A stretch of DNA of 64,000 bases from the NCBI GenBank assembly GCA_022059125.1, contig JAEUWY010000005.1:2170001-2234000 (forward strand), given 5' to 3'. Positions 23,940 through 35,663 of the stretch are shown one piece after another; the stretch's first letter is position 1; each line of letters starts with the position of its first letter. Made by a program: the position numbers and the translations under genes. This DNA comes from Corynespora cassiicola. Taxonomy: Eukaryota > Ascomycota > Dothideomycetes > Pleosporales > Corynesporascaceae. The notes beneath the pieces are model-generated. The model worked only from the letters and a program-made list of their open reading frames with translations. It was not told the DNA's origin and ran no database searches.

Positions 23940-26747
23940 ATGCTTCCTCCAACACACCCATCCGGACAGTCTGGGGATGTAGGGCTCATGTCATCCAGTT
24001 GGACGAATTTATCCATTGGTCCTCATGACGATGAAGCAGCAGCAGGCCCACATGTTGTTGCCGAGGATGTTCCTGCCTGTGCGTCGTGTCGCAAGCGAAA
24101 ACTGCGCTGTTCACGAGAAACGCCCACCTGCTCGCATTGCCTAAGGCTCTGTAAGTTGGCACGACGAAGGCAAAATGCTGTCGACGCGTCGCTAATCGTG
24201 CGCAAGCGATTGACTGCATCTACAACCCGAAACAGAAGCCCGGCCTCAAGACGGGGGCTCTCGACGCATTATCGCGCCGCGTGGGTACGTGTTTCCGACA
24301 AAAGAAACTCGACATGCATCTAACCCTCCGAAGCGTTCCTGGAGCGGATCCTATTGGATGTCGATGGAAACATTCGGCCTCAGTACGACCCAGGAGATGG
24401 GGAGCTCGAGCACCATGACAACGAGCACCCTCCACCGGAGGCGACCCCCGTCACCACCGCCACACACAGCCAGGCGCCGACAGAACCAGCTCAACCAGAA
24501 CACCCCAAACCTGCCTACGAGCCGCCCCATGAGGAGGTCCGTCTTTGGAATGGAAGCGACCATCTAGCCAGTACCCGCAAACGCAAGCTCGATGAGCCCT
24601 ACCTTGCGGACTCCCTGCTCACCCTCGAGACCGTTGACATTGCTGAATTCCTGCCATCGCAACCTTTGCTTCTCAAATTAGTCGATTATTTTTGCATTTC
24701 TTTCCACCATTGGATACCATATAAGCACAAACAGAGGCTCCGCGACCGGGTTTGCAATGGCCTGCAGGACCCCAACTATCATCTAGTGTACCATGCCTTG
24801 GTCGCAGTGACACTCCGCCATTTGGATCGAAGCTCTTCATTCCTGGAAGAAGATGAGGTGGCCCATCAGACTCGTGTTTCTCGGCACATCGTCGAAACAT
24901 ATGCGCTGAAAACAGTGTCTTTAGAAAGCTTGAGAGCTCTGATCATGATCGTCTTCGATTACGTGAGTGTGGCAGCGAGAATATCACGGGCCAGTTTTAA
25001 CCTCGAGTAGCTGAACGATGGCGAGATGCAGAAGGCTTGGCCTCTGATAGGCTCCCTCACGAGGACCATTGATTACCTCCAACTGACGGTGGAGCCATCG
25101 GCGTCTCAGTACGGAGCACTGATGAGGCCTCTGCGTTTGGTTCAACCGACGCATGACTGGACCGAGCTGGAAGAGAGGCGCCGTTTGTTTTGGGTCATTT
25201 TTCTTTTAGACCGATTCTGCTCGGTTTCGACTGGGTGGAACTTCAGCCTCACATCTGAAGATGTGCATAGACGCCTCCCAGCGGATGGAGGATACTTTAC
25301 GCGTGAGGAACCGGTCACGACTCCGTACTTTGGTATTTGGAACAAGGCTGCAGCACGCATCGGAAAATCACTAGCCAATGTTCCCGCCCAGTACAACGAG
25401 GACGATCCGGTTTTAGACCAGGGTCATCAAGGACAACAAGGCGCTAGTCCGGGGTCTTCCAACGGCCTTATAGATGCTTCTAAGCTAGGAGCATTCGCTT
25501 ATTGCGTCGAAGCTACCGAGTCACTGAGCCAAGTGACTACATTCTTTCTGCAGCAACGTATAAATTGGCAGGATAAGGAGCACGCTGTGAGTTGGCTAAC
25601 TCGATTCAAAGAGCTCGACTTGCGACTTGTCCAGTAAGATGGCTGCACATCCAAACACAGCGGATACTGACTGTTAACTAGGTGGAAGCTTTTCTTGCCT
25701 CCCAGGTGGAAAGATTCGAACATATCTCCCAACACCGAAGTTGTGGATATGGATCCCAATCTTACACTAGCACACATCACACACAACACGTCTATGATTT
25801 TGCTTCACCACTCGATTGCATATCCTGCTAAGGGATGGAACGACTATGTTGCGCTTCCAAAGGAATGCAGTGCCCAGACATGCGAACATGCTGCAGTCGA
25901 AAGCTCAAATATTGTCGAAAAATTCCTGTCGCATACGCCGATCCCATTCGTCAATGTTCAATTCGCATTCTGTGCATTCGTCGCCGCAAAAGCTCTCTTA
26001 TTCGACCATCAAGTCACTCGAAAACCAGTACGATCTGAGTTTCCGCGCCTGATTCGCAACCTTTGGGACATGTCTCGTCGTTGGGCTCGTAGGCCAACCA
26101 ATCAAGTCCAGTGTGACGACAATACTGACTGTCGCGCGCCCTTGAACCAGCCCGGAAAATATGCCGCCCATCTAGAATATCTATATGAGGCATGCCAGCA
26201 GGACTTGAATTTCCGTTTCGATCTATACGACCACTCATGCCTGAAACCCGATCAACAGTACCCCATCAGCCCAGCTTATACCTCCACTCCTCAGGCACAA
26301 CAATCAACCCGCCCCCCGCAACATCGGCGAACAAACAGTATGATGACCGCGCACTCACCGCTGAGCCCTCGTCGAATTCCTTCCACCAACGCTTCCAGTC
26401 AACCATCGGCCCTTGCAAGTATGCCATTCAATGCCTCAGACCGGCAGCAACAACGCCAGCATTCCATTTCACATCAGCCGCCCATACACTCTCCAAGCTC
26501 TGTTGCTCCGCCTTACACAAATCATCCGCATTCTACTACCTACCTCGGGCCCAATGCTCATGGCAACCCGGCTCCGCCGTATCCTATTAACGGAACCACG
26601 CCGCATGCAAACAACCTACAGGATCAGTCACTGCTGAGTCTGGAGGGAGCCTTCATGGACTCCCAGTTTTTGGATATGGATCGTGTCATTACATTCGAAG
26701 AAGCAAACTTCTTTTTACCTGGAGATGCCTATCGGTGGCAGCAATGA
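23940..26747 (+). CDS. Zn2Cys6 transcription factor with fungal-specific domain
   Basis: Five exons (23940-24150, 24207-24284, 24334-24962, 25011-25633, 25682-26747) give 868 residues. The zinc cluster cysteines are 47, 50, 57, 64, 67 and 74 ([11 protein letters not shown]...CSHCLRLSIDC); the last is created only by splicing, which supports the first intron. A short coiled segment ([14 protein letters not shown]) follows, then the fungal-specific domain with [29 protein letters not shown], the typical [18 protein letters not shown] and a [13 protein letters not shown] segment. The last 170 residues are rich in Pro, Gln and Ser. An upstream in-frame ATG at 23871 would add 23 residues. The position beside DUF2264, GH88 and GH5 suggests control of polysaccharide use (inference). 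Confidence 0.88.
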
Positions 26748-27194
26748 CGAACTTTTTCTTACAGGTCACGTGTCAAAGAAGCACTCGAATCGAATGGGCC
26801 ACTGGCAACTTCTAGGCATGCGCTGGACGCAAGGCATGCTGGATTAATGCAGTAATGTGTATATGAGGGGGATGTGAATGTGTATATATTCCATGTATTC
26901 CATATCTTGTGGGTAACACAGGCGCTTTGAGGTCAACAATACATCACACGATGATACTGTGACACTCAGATGTTGCTTGTTTCTAGCTACACGATATTAT
27001 GATTCCCAAATTCAGAATTTTGCGACACGATCTGAGCATTGATATTTCTTCCGCATATAACAATGCACGAGGAACGTTGCTCAAGCAAATATTAAGCACA
27101 AACCTTGCAAGCTCGTTACAAAAAAAAGGCCGTTTTGAAGGTAGATAACAGATTGCCGCAGTAAAAGACGGCAAGAGCATAACTCAAAGCAAGT
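26748..27194. other. intergenic, nothing recognised
   Basis: This 447-bp AT-rich spacer lies after the regulator. No gene was supported. Confidence 0.4.
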
Positions 27195-28488
27195 ATGGAT
27201 GATGAGATCGGGCCACCTTATGAGGTCGGATATCGAATTCTCAGTGGGGTCATACCACTTGAGCAACGACGTCATTCCATCCAAGTGTCCAACGATGAGT
27301 ACAATGAGATTGTTCGTGTCGAGGGACAGGCATGTCTTTTACAACATCTATCGTCTTACAAGTGGCGGTACTCCAACCCAGACCATGATTTCCAGCACTT
27401 GTACGACGAAGTTATCAGGTATTGCGATATGACTTCATTTCTCATGAACAGATTCTTCCACAAAGGCTTGGACCTGGTGAAACTAGCGCCAAATGCGGGT
27501 GCACTGATCCATAACAGGCAAACAAGGTATTTCAATTAAGTAACGGATGGGGAGAGTCCTATCCACTGGCGAATGATTCTCTGGTGCTTGAGGTACCAGC
27601 AGATACTGCAAGATGAGTCAATAACTATACAAGAGGCATTTGTTCGGGGTTGGCACCTGTTCATGGAGCTAGGGGGGTTTACAGAGGAATTCTGGCGACT
27701 GGAAGCAGGAGTGGCCTTTTGGCATAGCATGTCGTCCGAAAGGCAGGAATGTTTCTTGGAAATCTTCAAGATGAATGCAGAAATCCTTTCAAACCTATTC
27801 TCTGGCTCCAATCTAGATCTCAACGATGAGGAATTCGAAAAGAGGGAGAAGGACGGAATGACGAAAAACTTTGCCCAGCCTCAGACAATTCCAGATGTTC
27901 TTCATCCTGCTGTCAAAAAGCCTAGCCATGAGCATTCTGAATGTTCTATCTGCTCAGAATCCGTGGATATCAGCCTGAGCGGTGACCATAGGCCGGTCGA
28001 GACCAGCTGCGGGCACATTTTTGGATACCATTGCCTTCGCAAATGGTTCGAAAAACAATTTACCTGCCCAATGTGTCGAGATGACTTTACTAGTGTCCCA
28101 TTTCACACGCCGACATCCTTGGATGCTTTGGGGAGCTGTGACAGCTCTCGTATGGCTCGATCCTCCAATCCCGCATCGATATCCTTTGATCGGTCCGACT
28201 TGCGTAGCAAAGTTAAGTCTTCTTCTAGGGCCCGCAAACGATATTCGAGAAAATCTACTGGAAGAGGCACGAGCGACCTCTAATTTGATGGAGGAGGTGG
28301 AACAGTTAGCCAACACCATGAAATACATTGCAAGAGAAAGGTTTTCGGGGGTTTTGAGAAGGGACAACGAACTGTACCATGAGGCTGCCACATATCAAAT
28401 GCATCTAATCGCTAGGTTTGAGTGGCTAAACTTTGTATATTGGTGCCGTCCCATCAACCGTATGGCCCTTCGCTCAATGCCATTGTAG
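27195..28488 (+). pseudogene. RING-finger protein gene with in-frame stop
   Basis: Reading from 27195, the frame is protein-like before and after a TAA at 27537-27539 and stays in the same register (…NRQTRYFN, stop, VTDGESPIHWRMILW…). The downstream part carries a RING zinc finger: CSICSES, then CGHIFGYHC, then CPMCRDDF. That is the cysteine/histidine pattern of E3 ubiquitin ligases. A 58-bp intron at 28150-28207 (gtatgg donor, tag acceptor) then joins a final coding piece ending at 28488. Without the stop the product would be about 410 residues. Either this is a nonsense-mutated gene, or a very short intron (for example 42 bp at 27499-27540, with a poor gtgcac donor) removes the stop. No function beyond possible ubiquitin transfer can be given. 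Confidence 0.6.
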
Positions 28489-30092
28489 GCATTCGAATGA
28501 GCGTGGGTATTGATATTCTCAAGGCATCTGGCAGGGTCTAGATCGAGACATTTCGTTCGGAATAGAGATCATGGTGCTGTGTTGTACGTCTTTTTGTTCA
28601 ATTGGGTCTATTTCAAAGCCAGAGGACATTTGAAACCAGAGTACAAAATGACTTTGTCAATGGCGCTAAAACGCGTTTTGATGCGCAATATGCCTCACCC
28701 CAATTTTTACCGCACGTGAAAACCAACCGAGTTATCGACAAGTGTATCAAAGTACTAAACTTATGGGGTTTTTCTGTAGAAATAGTTGAAAGCGTTGTAG
28801 GGTGTCCGACCGAGTACCGTGGTTCATATCCGACTTTGAGATGTTGGGTAGAGAAAAGTACCGACCAATCGATCATTGTCAACCAGACAAACTTCATTTC
28901 TTCGTTCAAAAATCTGCTGAATAGCGTGTCCCCAGATCGGTTAACCCGGATGTTTATCATGGTAGTTCAACGGGGCGTGATGTGGCCTATTGCTAAGATT
29001 ACTGGTTGAGTTCAGAGAGCATGAACGTTCAACGAGAAAATCACAAAGAAAATATCAGGGCTTCTACATTTTTTCATAGGGTTCTCCATCTTCGGATCCG
29101 TTGATGAGCGGTTGCGTGGGATGATATGAGCCAGGTGACGCTGGAATGAGCCAGGGCTGACGATACCGACGATGCCTCAATACCCGGCTCAAAAGCATAC
29201 GTCCAGAAGCTGGTTGTCCACTTTCATTCCTTCGGTCATCTTCTTTCTTCAAATTTTAAGAGATGTGGAGCAACAATGAAGCGGAAATTATGGAGTACAA
29301 ATGTTTCCAGCATCAAGAGCTTGACACACCCCTTACATAGCCATGCTGGCAACGACGCACGCTGACTCTGTGGCAAATCCGAGTCGGAACACTCCGAGAA
29401 AAAGGATCGCAGATCTCGAGTGTTTAGAATGAGTCACGGGAGATGTCCAAGAATCGATTGCTGGAATCCCATGGGGAATTCGAAATGTGATATCGACATG
29501 ATGGAGGATTGACGCCGGATGATGAATCTCTCCATGGAAGCGAAACCGCCAAGCAAGAAAGACCCAATCGGGGAAGAATTAGCCCAGCCCTGTGGGGAAT
29601 GAGACCCGCAAAACGGCTGACTCCCTGCCAACGCCTCTCCAGATTGGGGACTCCACTGTAAATCCACAGCACCAAGAATTAACCCCAACCTGCAGCATCG
29701 TGAAATACCGTTCAGAGGATTGCCTGTGTCGCCATGCGCTATTGCTTGGGCTACCCGGTGGCCGCGTGACACCATCCAACATCACAGTCGTAATAAGGGA
29801 AGATTGACTCTGCAGGGCCGCCACCCTGGATGCCGCGCCCCAATCACAGTTGGCACCCAGCCATGGCCGGAGGACAAGCCGCGGACTCACGATGAATCTC
29901 TATTCCGCACACGAGAGTGGCAGGAGGCCTTTACGGCTTACGCAGCGCTGCAATTACATCATGCTCCTTGTGCCACACACGCGGCTAGGTATAAGAGGCA
30001 TCTACGAGGCACTGCTGCACCTGCATACTACGCGCCACCTTTTGCGATTGTACACATTTCCCCAGTCGTGACTCGAAGTATTCCATCGCATA
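28489..30092. other. intergenic with possible gene remnants
   Basis: This 1.6-kb stretch lies at the border between the accessory and housekeeping parts. A frame at 28602-29009 (135 codons) reads like protein but belongs to no family I recognise. Attempts to join it to the RING gene by splicing failed. Beyond 29.0 kb I see no supported gene, and composition becomes more GC-rich. Confidence 0.4.
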
Positions 30093-31220
30093 ATGGCATC
30101 CCTACGCTCTGGGATGCTTGCTCGTCGCGTCGCCGGCGCGCCCCTAGCCTCGCAATTACGACCCCTCACCCCCCTTCCATTGCGGAGATTCTATGCATCA
30201 GAGAAGCGTGCCCCCTACGAGAAGGGTGAGAACGTAGGCGAAAAGAAATTTAGCCAGTTCGATGTCGATGGGAAAGTCTTTGTGGTAACAGGTGCCGCAG
30301 CCCGTCGTGTCTCCCCCTCTGAGCGAGTTTTCGCACCTTAACCCCCATTAACGCAATGCAGGCGGTGCTCGAGGATTAGGTCTTTGTATGGCCGAGGGTC
30401 TTGTGGAAGCCGGCGGGAAGGTCCATTGCCTCGATATCCTACCTGAACCGGACTCGGCTTTCGCTCAGGCTAGAGATCGCATCAAAGAAGAGTATGGCGG
30501 TGGCCTTGAATACCACCGTGTTGATGTGACCAACACCAAAGCCTTGAACGAGGTAGTCGCATCGATTGCGGCAGACAAGCAGCGATTGGATGGTCTCATT
30601 GCAGGTATGTCAGAGCTCGAGAGCCGTGAGAGTGGCTTTGTGGCTGACTGTACTAAGCTGCCGCAATCCAGCAAGTTACTCCAGCCCTGAACTACACAGC
30701 CGAGGACATCCACAAGATGCTGAGTGTCAATTACACGGGCGTCTTCCTATCAGCCCAAGCATGCGCACGTCAAATGTACAAGTACAAGACGCAAGGCGCA
30801 ATATGCCTGATCGCATCCATGAGTGGCTGTATTGCCAACAGGGGCTTCGTGGCGCCGGTGTACAACTCGTCCAAAGCCGCCGTGGTCCAATTGGCCCGCA
30901 ACCTCGCCATGGAGTGGGGTAGAGTCCAACCAGATGGAGCCGGCGGGATTAGGGTCAATTCCTTGAGTCCAGGCCACATCGTTACACCCATGGTAGAGGA
31001 GAATTTCCGCAGAGGTGAGGCAAACCGGGAGTCATGGGAGCAAAACAACATGCTTGGCAGGCTTAGCACTCCCGAGGAATACAAGGCTGCGGGGCTGTTC
31101 CTGCTCAGCAGAGCCAGCAGCTACATGGTGAGTGGCGCACCAATGCTTCATTGCCCTACCTATTGACAATAGCAGACCGGGTCGAACCTGATTATGGATG
31201 GCGGCACCACGGCCTGGTGA
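30093..31220 (+). CDS. short-chain dehydrogenase/reductase with mitochondrial leader
   Basis: Exons 30093-30291, 30362-30604, 30658-31127 and 31176-31220 give 318 residues. The classical SDR marks are present: VFVVTGGARGLGL (nucleotide-binding glycines, completed by the first splice), a D-V-T adenine-ring motif in YHRVDVTNT, VNYTGVFLSAQA, and the active-site YNSSK preceded by a serine in LIASMSG. The C-terminus ends in NLIMDGGTTAW, common in NADP(H) sorbose or mannitol-type reductases. The first 40 residues are rich in Arg, Leu and Ala without acids, which looks like a mitochondrial import sequence. The substrate is probably a polyol or ketose (family inference). The second acceptor (…actaag) was chosen because only it restores the family sequence AAAIQQVTPALNYTAEDI. 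Confidence 0.87.
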
Positions 31221-31706
31221 ACGTCAATGGTCTTTCCGTATACCTCAGCTCTTTTCGCATTCTCGATTATCTCAGCGGTCTGTTTGGCGTTTTCATTTAG
31301 CAATCACGATACTTCCCTATAGCTTTCCTTGCCGTATCAGTAAGACCTTGGGCCTCTCTCTCCGCGGAGTAGAGGAAAGGAGAGTCAAGATGGCTTGCGG
31401 AAAGCTACGTCGGGGGGCATGGAGATTACCAGCCCAATATAAGATGGTGCATGTCGCGAAAATGTAGTTTTGAATCCTTATCTCAATTGAAACGAGATCA
31501 GTGAGTGTTTTGGTCCGCAGATTTCACATCTTGGAGATAGTGAAGGTAGTGGGGTGTTCATCGCAGCCCTGGAGGGTACGTCGGTGTGAGACTTCACTAA
31601 GCTCTATCCCGACTAGCGCGCTTTTCGGACCAACTGTCCTTCCACCCCTGCGAGGGTATCAACACCGTGAAGCTCCCCCCAAGCGCAAACCACACCAACA
31701 ACCACC
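31221..31706. other. intergenic, ERV25 promoter
   Basis: This 486-bp spacer shows no supported gene. Confidence 0.4.
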
Positions 31707-32501
31707 ATGGACCGGATACTGCGACTTCTTCAGTGCCTGCTGCTGGCGCTTCCTCTCGCTGCGGCACTCAAATTCGATCTCCACGCCGTGCAGCAGCATG
31801 ACGCGGCCAAGTATGAGCGATGTGTCCGAAATTTCGTGGCCAAGGAACAACTGGTCGTCGTGACGGCTATTCTGGACGGATTCAGGGGCGATGGGCAGAC
31901 GGTTAACATGCATGTATGTTGCTACGGGAGGACTGCCCCGCGAAAGGGCAATGACTGGAGATGGTCGGGCGAAGCTGACACGGTGCAGATCCGCGATGCA
32001 ATGGGCAACGACTACCACAGGCCCAAGGATGTCTATGGCGAGAATCGATTCGCTTTTACTTCCCATGCTGACTCTGCTTTCGACGTCTGCTTCGAAAACA
32101 CCTTAACTGGAAGTAGGTATCCGCGATGACACGCTGCTCACCACTTGCGAGAGCACCATACTAACTCAATCGTAGAGGTCAGCGGTACCATGAACCCAAC
32201 TCGTCACGTTGAACTCGACATTGATATCGGTGCCGACGCCAAGGACTGGTCTACCATCCAGGCCACTGAGAAGCTCAAGCCTATCGAGGCCGAATTACGC
32301 CGCATCGAGGAGAACGTGGGTGAGATTGTTAGCGAGATGGACTATCTGCGTCTGCGTGAGCAGAAGCTCAGAGATACAAATGAGAGCACAAATGAGCGTG
32401 TAAAATGGTTCGCCTTTGGCACCATGGGTATGCTTGTCGGTCTCGGTGCATGGCAGGTCGTGTACCTCAGGGCCTACTTCAGGAGCAAGCATCTCATCTA
32501 G
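31707..32501 (+). CDS. ERV25: p24 family cargo receptor Erv25
   Basis: Three exons (31707-31913, 31989-32112, 32176-32501) encode 218 residues. A signal peptide (about 1-20) leads into a GOLD domain with the two p24 cysteines (YERCVRNF and FDVCFEN). A coiled-coil stretch ([41 protein letters not shown], only described here by its ends at about residues 147-187) follows, then one membrane span. The cytosolic tail [12 protein letters not shown] closes the protein. The near-invariant tail marks it as the Erv25 branch of the EMP24/GP25L family, which packages cargo into COPII vesicles at the endoplasmic reticulum and recycles from the Golgi. Splice sites were chosen by phase; the second donor (gtaggt) restores a lysine before VSGTMNP. 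Confidence 0.93.
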
Positions 32502-32989
32502 ACGAATTCTTTGAGATGGGTGGGAACGATTTATTCGAAACAGATTACGGTTGAATTCTACGCCAGACGACTGTCGGCGGGGATCGAGACGCATTGTACG
32601 AACACCATCGGAGTGGAGCAGAGCAGAGCATGGTTCTCAGCGGAACGCGGGCGGGAAAAACCTATTCTTTGCATACTGCTTGATGTGAGCCTGGGACGGC
32701 GTTGGTAGGACATATCCAGTCGAATTACGTGTCATGGACCCTTTATTGACATCTTGCTTGTTCTGTTTTTGCATTGTCGATATGTGTCTCAAATTTGGCT
32801 CGCATCCACGCGCCGTCCTGACAACCATGTTTCCTAGTAGAATTGTTGAGTCTTTGCGCCCAACATCTCGATCGCGTAGACTAACTCCAGGATTAATATA
32901 CATAGGTGTACGACGCAGCCCTACAGCAAGTCACACTCCATACTCCTCTCATAAACCCCGGGCTGCATCGGTACACCAAGCGCACCACG
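32502..32989. other. intergenic, nothing recognised
   Basis: This 488-bp spacer lies between ERV25 and the tail-anchored protein gene. No supported gene was seen. Confidence 0.4.
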
Positions 32990-33826
32990 ATGTCAACGAA
33001 AAACACTTTCACCCTTTCGGTACGACGGAAGTCGCCCGCTCATAATGTCCCCTCGTCTGAAATGGCGCCTACAACACTACAGTCACCGCCCGAAACGCGC
33101 TCACAGTGCCCCACGCTCCGCCGCACCATGCGCTCGTCCTCATCTGCCGTACGCACTGCATCGCTTCGAGAGCGCATAGGAATGAAGAGAACCCACACGG
33201 CACCGACAGAGATCGGAAAATTCGAGGCGAGTCCAGTCGATACCGCGCAGCGGCAAGGGCCCACGGGCTTGAGTAGGATGTATACAGCCCCAACATCCAC
33301 TCAGGATCCGATGCGTGGACTGGCAAAAACCCCTGGTCTGGAGAAGGATACGAATTCCGAGTCACTGATAAGCAAGCCGGATCCGGGAGATGTTTTTGTT
33401 GTGAGCCATCCGATGCCGGGTGAAATCTTGGGTGTTAGTGACGCGGAAGAAGACGAAGATTTGGCTTTGGTGAGGGGCAAATACAAGCCTGGCGCCCTAA
33501 AGAAGCCTGCTCGGGATGGGGGTATGCTAGCAGGGAGTGCAAAGGTTGATTTGGTGGTTGATACACCGGTTCGTGAACGATCACAGTCTGTTACACCCCA
33601 ATACGACCAGGAAACCTGCAAAGCCAGCCAGCTTGGCGAGACGGATGAGAGCGAAGAAGATACAATTATACCTAGTGGTTCCAGGCCAGAAACAAAGACC
33701 ATACCGGCCGAGAACGACATTCCTGAATCTGAGGCAGTATCTAAGGGAGCGGGTAGCAAATTGACTGGTGCCATTCAAAGCGCTGTTGCAATCGGAGTGG
33801 CAGTAGCAGTCTACGCCTTCACATAG
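32990..33826 (+). CDS. hypothetical tail-anchored protein
   Basis: A single-exon frame gives 278 residues from MSTKNTF. The start was chosen because the 28 upstream in-frame codons look like leader DNA. Residues 1-100 are basic and Ser/Thr-rich with repeated TAPT-type motifs (THTAPTEIG, MYTAPTSTQ). The middle is acidic (SDAEEDEDL, TDESEEDTII) with many SP/TP sites. The last 19 residues (GAIQSAVAIGVAVAVYAF) are hydrophobic and end the protein, as in tail-anchored membrane proteins. No enzyme domain is visible and I do not recognise the family. The low-complexity, disordered composition suggests a scaffold or regulatory role at a membrane, but that is only inference. Confidence 0.65.
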   Translation: MSTKNTFTLSVRRKSPAHNVPSSEMAPTTLQSPPETRSQCPTLRRTMRSSSSAVRTASLRERIGMKRTHTAPTEIGKFEASPVDTAQRQGPTGLSRMYTAPTSTQDPMRGLAKTPGLEKDTNSESLISKPDPGDVFVVSHPMPGEILGVSDAEEDEDLALVRGKYKPGALKKPARDGGMLAGSAKVDLVVDTPVRERSQSVTPQYDQETCKASQLGETDESEEDTIIPSGSRPETKTIPAENDIPESEAVSKGAGSKLTGAIQSAVAIGVAVAVYAFT

Positions 33827-34011
33827 CCCATACAAATTACTACGTTGAAGAAGAATGGATTGCCATCTAGGCATTGGCAAAACCTCAAAACGCTCGCTAG
33901 ATGCCCGTGCATTAGCAAAGTGAACAGAAAACTCCCAACCCCCAACCCCGGACACCCCTCCATGCAGCGCCCATCAATCTCCCTTCCGAATACCTCCACC
34001 ATCCCCCACAC

Positions 34012-35663
34012 TCACGACCCAAAAATTCTCTCCTCAAGCTCCTGAATCCTCCCACCCATCCTCATCACCCCCTTGCAATCCAAAACCCCCGCCTCCGTGA
34101 CATACACGTCCAACAGCTCGGGCGGCACCCACTCAAACCACCCGCCATACGACCCAATCTCCTTCCTCGCGTCGCCCCCGCTGCTGATACTGATACTACT
34201 CCCCCCACCAGGCATCCTCTCATACCCAAAAAGTTTTTCCTTTGTCGCCTCGCTCCACGCAGCCTGGACCTCGGACGCGGGATGCACCTCCTCAGGCCCC
34301 TCCTCAGCGCCTGGCCTCACAATCTTATCCGTGTCCGTCAGCACGACCACACGGGCCCTGGGGTTGACGTGGCGCACGCACAGCGCGGCAGGGAGCGAGC
34401 CGATCTTATTGGAGACGGAGCCGTCGGACGAGGAGATGCGGTCGGCGCCTAGGAGGAGCAGGTGCGTGGAGCGGGCGTGATGCGCGGCGGTGCAGTCTGG
34501 GTCGATGCTGATGGAGAGGCGGGACAGGGCGGCGTAGTTTTTGTCCTTTTCGAGGGAGGCGAGGAGTTGGGCGGCCATGTCGGCGCCTTCGAAGCGGGGG
34601 CGGGATTCGAGGATGGTGAGGGTTAGGGGGTAGGGGGTTGTAGTCAAGAGGGTGTGGAGGGCGGAGCGGATGGTGCTGCTGTTGCTGAGGGTGAGGATGT
34701 TGAGGGTGGTTTGGGGGGCGGGGAGGCACTGGGGATGGTCAGTATGGCTGGGTTCAAGTAGTGTCTTCTTTGGAGATGGGGTGGTGTGGTGTGTACCTTT
34801 GTAATGAAGTCTTCGGCCCAGGTTGTGAACGTTTTGCCCAAGATGGCGGTGGATTTCACCCGAGTCTTCAGCATGTTCTTGATTGTACTCGAGGCTATGC
34901 GCCCATAATCGACTACGATCCTGCCGCTCGTTGCCTCTTGGTTCCATGCCTCTGATATCTTGTCCAGTGCCCTAAGAACGCAGGACATAATGGCTGCACT
35001 CATACTCGGCCGCGCTGCGGCGAGTTGCTTCGATGCCCCAACACTTATTTGCCACAATTCATCCTTGGTAAGGGCCGAGGTCGAAGCCAGGTCGATGACA
35101 GTGGCTAGGTGGGTCAGAGCAGCGTCGCCCATCTGGCGAGCGCCGGACGTGAAGTCGTTCTGAAGGCCATCCAACGCAACGCTGAGGTACTTTTTATGCT
35201 TGTCTTCAGTGTCTTCGATGGTTATCTGCGGTAGTGTTTGCGACGATGGCATGCTATAGCTCTGAATCAGCTGTCGCTCTAGCTCATTTTCCTTTGACGA
35301 TGACGAAAAACAGTTCATGGCAATGAATGAACGCGATCTGAAAATTCCCTTTGAGGATTTCGTCTTTTTGAGGGACATGACTCTCGGCATGGTAGGGGTG
35401 GTCGGAGTGCTCATAGTGGTTGGAGTGGTTGGAGTGGTCGGAGAGGCCGTGTGCCTTCGAGAGAAGATTGATGAGCCATCACTGCTGGCACTCTCTACCT
35501 TGAGATCTGGGAGCCGGCATTCCCTATACGTCTTTGCTGTGGTAGTCGCTGGGATGAGAAAGTGCGGGGTTGCGCCGTTCGGACTGTATTTTTCGTCCTC
35601 GTCATGATAGGTTGGGCTTCGAGGATCGAAGAATGTGCTCAGGCGATGGGAGATTTGGGGCAT
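34012..35663 (-). CDS. eIF2B-like (initiation factor 2B alpha/beta/delta family) protein
   Basis: Two exons (minus 35663-34797 and 34728-34012) give 527 residues. The first 130 residues are disordered, with TTPTTPTT-type repeats. The C-terminal 200 residues carry the Rossmann-like half of the eIF2B alpha/beta/delta fold: TTLNILTLSNSSTIRSAL, LTILESRPRFEGADMA, STHLLLLGADRISSSDGSVSNKIGS and VYVTEAGVL. The latter two resemble the GAD...NGxxxNKxGT and VTP-type motifs of eIF2B subunits and sugar-phosphate isomerases. It is longer than Gcn3 and has its own N-terminus, so it is probably not the core eIF2B alpha subunit. It may be a fungal paralogue of unknown role. The family call is good; function is open. 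Confidence 0.78.

Noticed and set aside
28510..28719. Continuation of the RING gene beyond 28488
   Set aside because: Trial splices either met stops or changed frame; the family character ends at 28488.
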